From the NCBI RefSeq assembly GCF_000218485.1, contig NZ_AFPB01000036.1, positions 1-64,000 on the forward strand: a stretch of DNA of 64,000 nucleotides, in the 5' to 3' direction. A program made the translations under genes and the position numbers. Origin of the DNA: Aquimarina agarivorans (GTDB lineage Bacteria > Bacteroidota > Bacteroidia > Flavobacteriales > Flavobacteriaceae). The notes under the pieces were generated by a model. That model did no database searches, was not told the DNA's origin, and saw only the letters and a program-made list of their open reading frames with translations. Of the stretch, positions 62,290 to 64,000 are shown one piece after another (the first letter of the stretch is position 1; each line of letters opens with the position of its first letter).

Positions 62290-62541
62290 TTATACTGACG
62301 GTGTTTTTTTAAATCTTTCATCAATAATCTCAGCAATAGCATCTATTGAACTAAGATTTTCAAGTGACACTTCATCTGGATCCAGTTCTATTTTGTATTC
62401 TTTTTCTATAAACAGAATTATCTGCATTGCAAATAAAGAATGAACCAAGCCCAGTTCGAAGAAGTTTTCGTCATCATCTATCTCATTTCCCTGAAGAATA
62501 GGTTTAATACGTTCTCTAATTTTTTCTTTAATTTTATCCAT
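62290..62541 (-). CDS. free-standing acyl carrier protein
   Basis: 83 aa, helical, with the phosphopantetheine serine in ELGLVHSLFAMQ (the glyceryl/methoxymalonyl and aminomalonyl type of ACP usually shows LGxVxSLFxxQ). It should carry the seryl group and the aminomalonyl product. It lies 22 bases after the 3-hydroxyacyl-CoA dehydrogenase stop and directly before the acyl-CoA dehydrogenase start. Confidence 0.9.
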   Translation of the reverse strand: MDKIKEKIRERIKPILQGNEIDDDENFFELGLVHSLFAMQIILFIEKEYKIELDPDEVSLENLSSIDAIAEIIDERFKKTPSV

Positions 62542-62563
62542 GAATTAATTATTATTGTTTGTA

Positions 62564-63421
62564 TTATAAATCATATTTATAAAATCCTTCACCTGACTTC
62601 ATCCCTAAAAGATTGGCATTCACCATTTTTTTCAGTAAAAAACAAGGTCTGAATTTATCGTCGTTAAAACCGTCCTGAAGCATATAAAGTGATTTTAAAA
62701 TTGTATCTAAACCAATAAGATCAGCCGTTTCAAGAGGTCCCATTCTATGCCCGAAACACTCTTTAAACAGAGTGTCGATATCTTTAGCCGTTGACACTCC
62801 TTCCTGTAGCATAAAAACTGCTTCATTTACAAAAATCATCATAGCTCTGTTTGTAACAAAACCAGGGGAATCGTTAACTACAAGCGTTCTTTTATTTAAC
62901 TGACTCATTTGATCTTGTAAAAAAGTTATTGTACTTTCTGTAGTGTGATAACCTCTTATTAACTCGACCATTTGTTTCAAAGGAACAGGGTTCATAAAAT
63001 GAACACCGATTACATTTTCAGGCTTTGGAAGTAAGTTGGCTACTTTTGTAATGGATACTGCCGAGGTGTTTACCGCCCATTTAGTATCTTTTCTGCAAAT
63101 AGATCTCAACTTTTCATAAACCTCTTTTTTTATATCCCAATCTTCGGTAACATTTTCAATTATTAAATCAGCATCCTTTGCCTCCAAATAATCGCAGGTA
63201 AAATTTATTCTTCCTATTATTTCTTCTTTAGTTTCCTCAGAGCTGGAGTAATTCTTGTGGAACTTATATAACCGCAGATTTTTCTTAATTTGTTTTTCGC
63301 TTTTTTCCAATTGATCTGCTGATATATCTATCAGTGTTACTGGAAATCCATATTGGGCAAAATTATGGGCAACACCAGTTCCCATAACTCCTGCTCCCAT
63401 AATTGTAATGTTAACAGACAT
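62564..63421 (-). CDS. 3-hydroxyacyl-CoA dehydrogenase-like oxidoreductase
   Basis: NAD-dependent oxidoreductase. Rossmann motif IMGAGVMGTGVA (residues 7-18), catalytic His in GVHFMNPVP and substrate region NDSPGFVTNR. Length 285 aa, typical. In the four-gene set it would oxidise the seryl-ACP side-chain alcohol to the aldehyde (ZmaI-like role). It is the first gene of the set and is 223 bases away from the upstream PKS gene; those 223 bases (63422-63644) hold no gene and no clear promoter. Confidence 0.88.
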   Translation of the reverse strand: MSVNITIMGAGVMGTGVAHNFAQYGFPVTLIDISADQLEKSEKQIKKNLRLYKFHKNYSSSEETKEEIIGRINFTCDYLEAKDADLIIENVTEDWDIKKEVYEKLRSICRKDTKWAVNTSAVSITKVANLLPKPENVIGVHFMNPVPLKQMVELIRGYHTTESTITFLQDQMSQLNKRTLVVNDSPGFVTNRAMMIFVNEAVFMLQEGVSTAKDIDTLFKECFGHRMGPLETADLIGLDTILKSLYMLQDGFNDDKFRPCFLLKKMVNANLLGMKSGEGFYKYDL

Positions 63422-63644
63422 CGTTCTTAATATTTAAGTAGTTTTAATCTTTTTGTTAGTAATCAAATGAGTAGTTGTTTATTAAATTTAAAACAACTTC
63501 ATAAAACCATCGGTATTTTCTATAAGAGTGAAAAATGATTCAATTACTTAATTATAGTTTAAAGCCTCAGTTTTAAAAAAGTGTTTTTTCAGATGAATTC
63601 ACGTTGTAAACGAGTGTCAAACCCTTTGTTTCCATAGGAAAGCA

Positions 63645-64000
63645 TTAACTAAGCTGTGTGACTAAGTCATTTAATTTGCTGTTTTCTATTTCTTCAAGTT
63701 TTAAAGTAACTCCCAATTCTTCCTTAATTCTGTTTCTAAAGCATACAATATTTATTGGGTCTTTTTTCTTAAAATTTAGTTCTTTACTTTCTTCAAAGGA
63801 TTCCTTAAAAACCTCAGTATAAATATTCCCAAGTAGTTTATAATTTCTATTTTTAGCAGGAGTATCCAACATTGTATTTTGTACTTCAGGAAACCAAAAC
63901 CTGCTTCGGTTAAATTCGTAAGTTGGAAGTTCTGTTTTTTTACAGGAGAAAGGCGCCAGTATTTCTTCCCAATTAACATCAATACCATAACTACATATAT
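63645..64000 (-). CDS. PKS C-terminal end (post-AT linker and degenerate ACP), continues past the window
   Basis: The frame is open from the right edge. It reads SYGIDVNWEEILAPF and then LPTYEFNRSRFWFP, which is the end of an AT domain with the post-AT linker. Then a short tail has the second half of an ACP (CFRNRIKEELGVTLKLEEIE), with Pro in place of the expected serine (DPINIV instead of DSLMAV). So this carrier domain, if folded, cannot be primed. An ORF in the other frame (63776-63988) is a shadow. Everything upstream is outside the window. Confidence 0.75.
   Translation of the reverse strand, partial: ICSYGIDVNWEEILAPFSCKKTELPTYEFNRSRFWFPEVQNTMLDTPAKNRNYKLLGNIYTEVFKESFEESKELNFKKKDPINIVCFRNRIKEELGVTLKLEEIENSKLNDLVTQLS

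Noticed and set aside
59653..63421. Pyrrole-2-carboxyl-carrier route (proline adenylation, prolyl dehydrogenase, carrier)
   Set aside because: The gene types look similar, but the adenylation pocket reads as the Ser code rather than the Pro code, and a 3-hydroxyacyl-CoA dehydrogenase is not part of that route.
1..64000. CRISPR arrays, tRNA or rRNA genes
   Set aside because: No regularly spaced direct repeats and no cloverleaf or rRNA sequence was recognised on either strand.

Overview
The window looks like a chromosome segment of a marine-type member of the Flavobacteriia (Bacteroidota). The DNA is AT-rich. Secreted proteins carry a type IX secretion C-terminal sorting domain. Promoters fit the Bacteroidota pattern (TTG, about 16-21 nt, TAnnTTTG). 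An outer-membrane receptor of Bacteroidota type and a decayed IS1595 are also present. No rRNA, tRNA, CRISPR array or integrase is visible.

Region 1 (1-4.9 kb) is a mosaic left flank. It holds a partial membrane gene, a small hypothetical gene, an XRE-type repressor with a perfect 21-bp palindromic operator over a divergent promoter, an apparently gene-less transcript ending at a terminator, and two secreted-protein genes (a Sel1-repeat/T9SS protein and an unidentified 611-aa protein). The last of these abuts the tail of a truncated gene.

Region 2 (4.9-13.3 kb) starts with a MoxR-like AAA ATPase. A complete type I restriction-modification island follows on the minus strand: hsdM, hsdS, an AbiF/AbiD-family abortive infection gene with a structured RNA directly upstream, and hsdR.

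Region 3 (13.6-33.1 kb, plus strand) is the least familiar part: about 34 small, tightly packed genes. They include a degenerate VWA-like protein (probable partner of the AAA ATPase), a protein resembling only DnaA domain IV, a packaging-type P-loop ATPase, Arg-rich and acidic structural-looking proteins, about ten small proteins with one Gly-rich transmembrane segment next to basic residues, an HExxH protease, a beta-propeller protein, a CHAP-like peptidase, an amidase-like protein without its zinc ligands, two peptidoglycan-binding proteins, holin- and spanin-like genes, an M15 peptidase and a C-terminal IPT/beta-sandwich protein. There is no terminase, portal or tail gene. My best reading is a tailless, membrane-containing provirus or virus-derived element of an undescribed type. 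The AAA/VWA pair probably belongs to it and has been split by the restriction island.

Region 4 (33.2-33.85 kb) holds an IS1595 remnant, an orphan promoter and a hairpin.

Region 5 (33.87-64 kb, minus strand, open at the right edge) is a hybrid NRPS/PKS cluster. In transcription order: the end of a PKS; a 3-hydroxyacyl-CoA dehydrogenase, free-standing ACP, acyl-CoA dehydrogenase and Ser-specific adenylation enzyme, which together match the aminomalonyl-ACP route known from zwittermicin A; a type II thioesterase; a SyrB2-like non-haem iron halogenase; a ferredoxin and desaturase; an AL-KR-ACP-ACP loading protein; an ACP-aminotransferase-monooxygenase-(C-A-PCP)x2-C-A-PCP type megasynthase; a KS-AT protein with a disabled KS and eroded AT; a GNAT acetyltransferase; an outer-membrane receptor; and a phosphopantetheinyl transferase. 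The likely product is a halogenated lipopeptide or peptide-polyketide.

Six genes or gene segments are broken only by single-base length differences in homopolymer runs, with clear coding continuing in the next frame. This points to sequencing or consensus error, so the megasynthase, thioesterase and XRE gene are probably intact in the organism.
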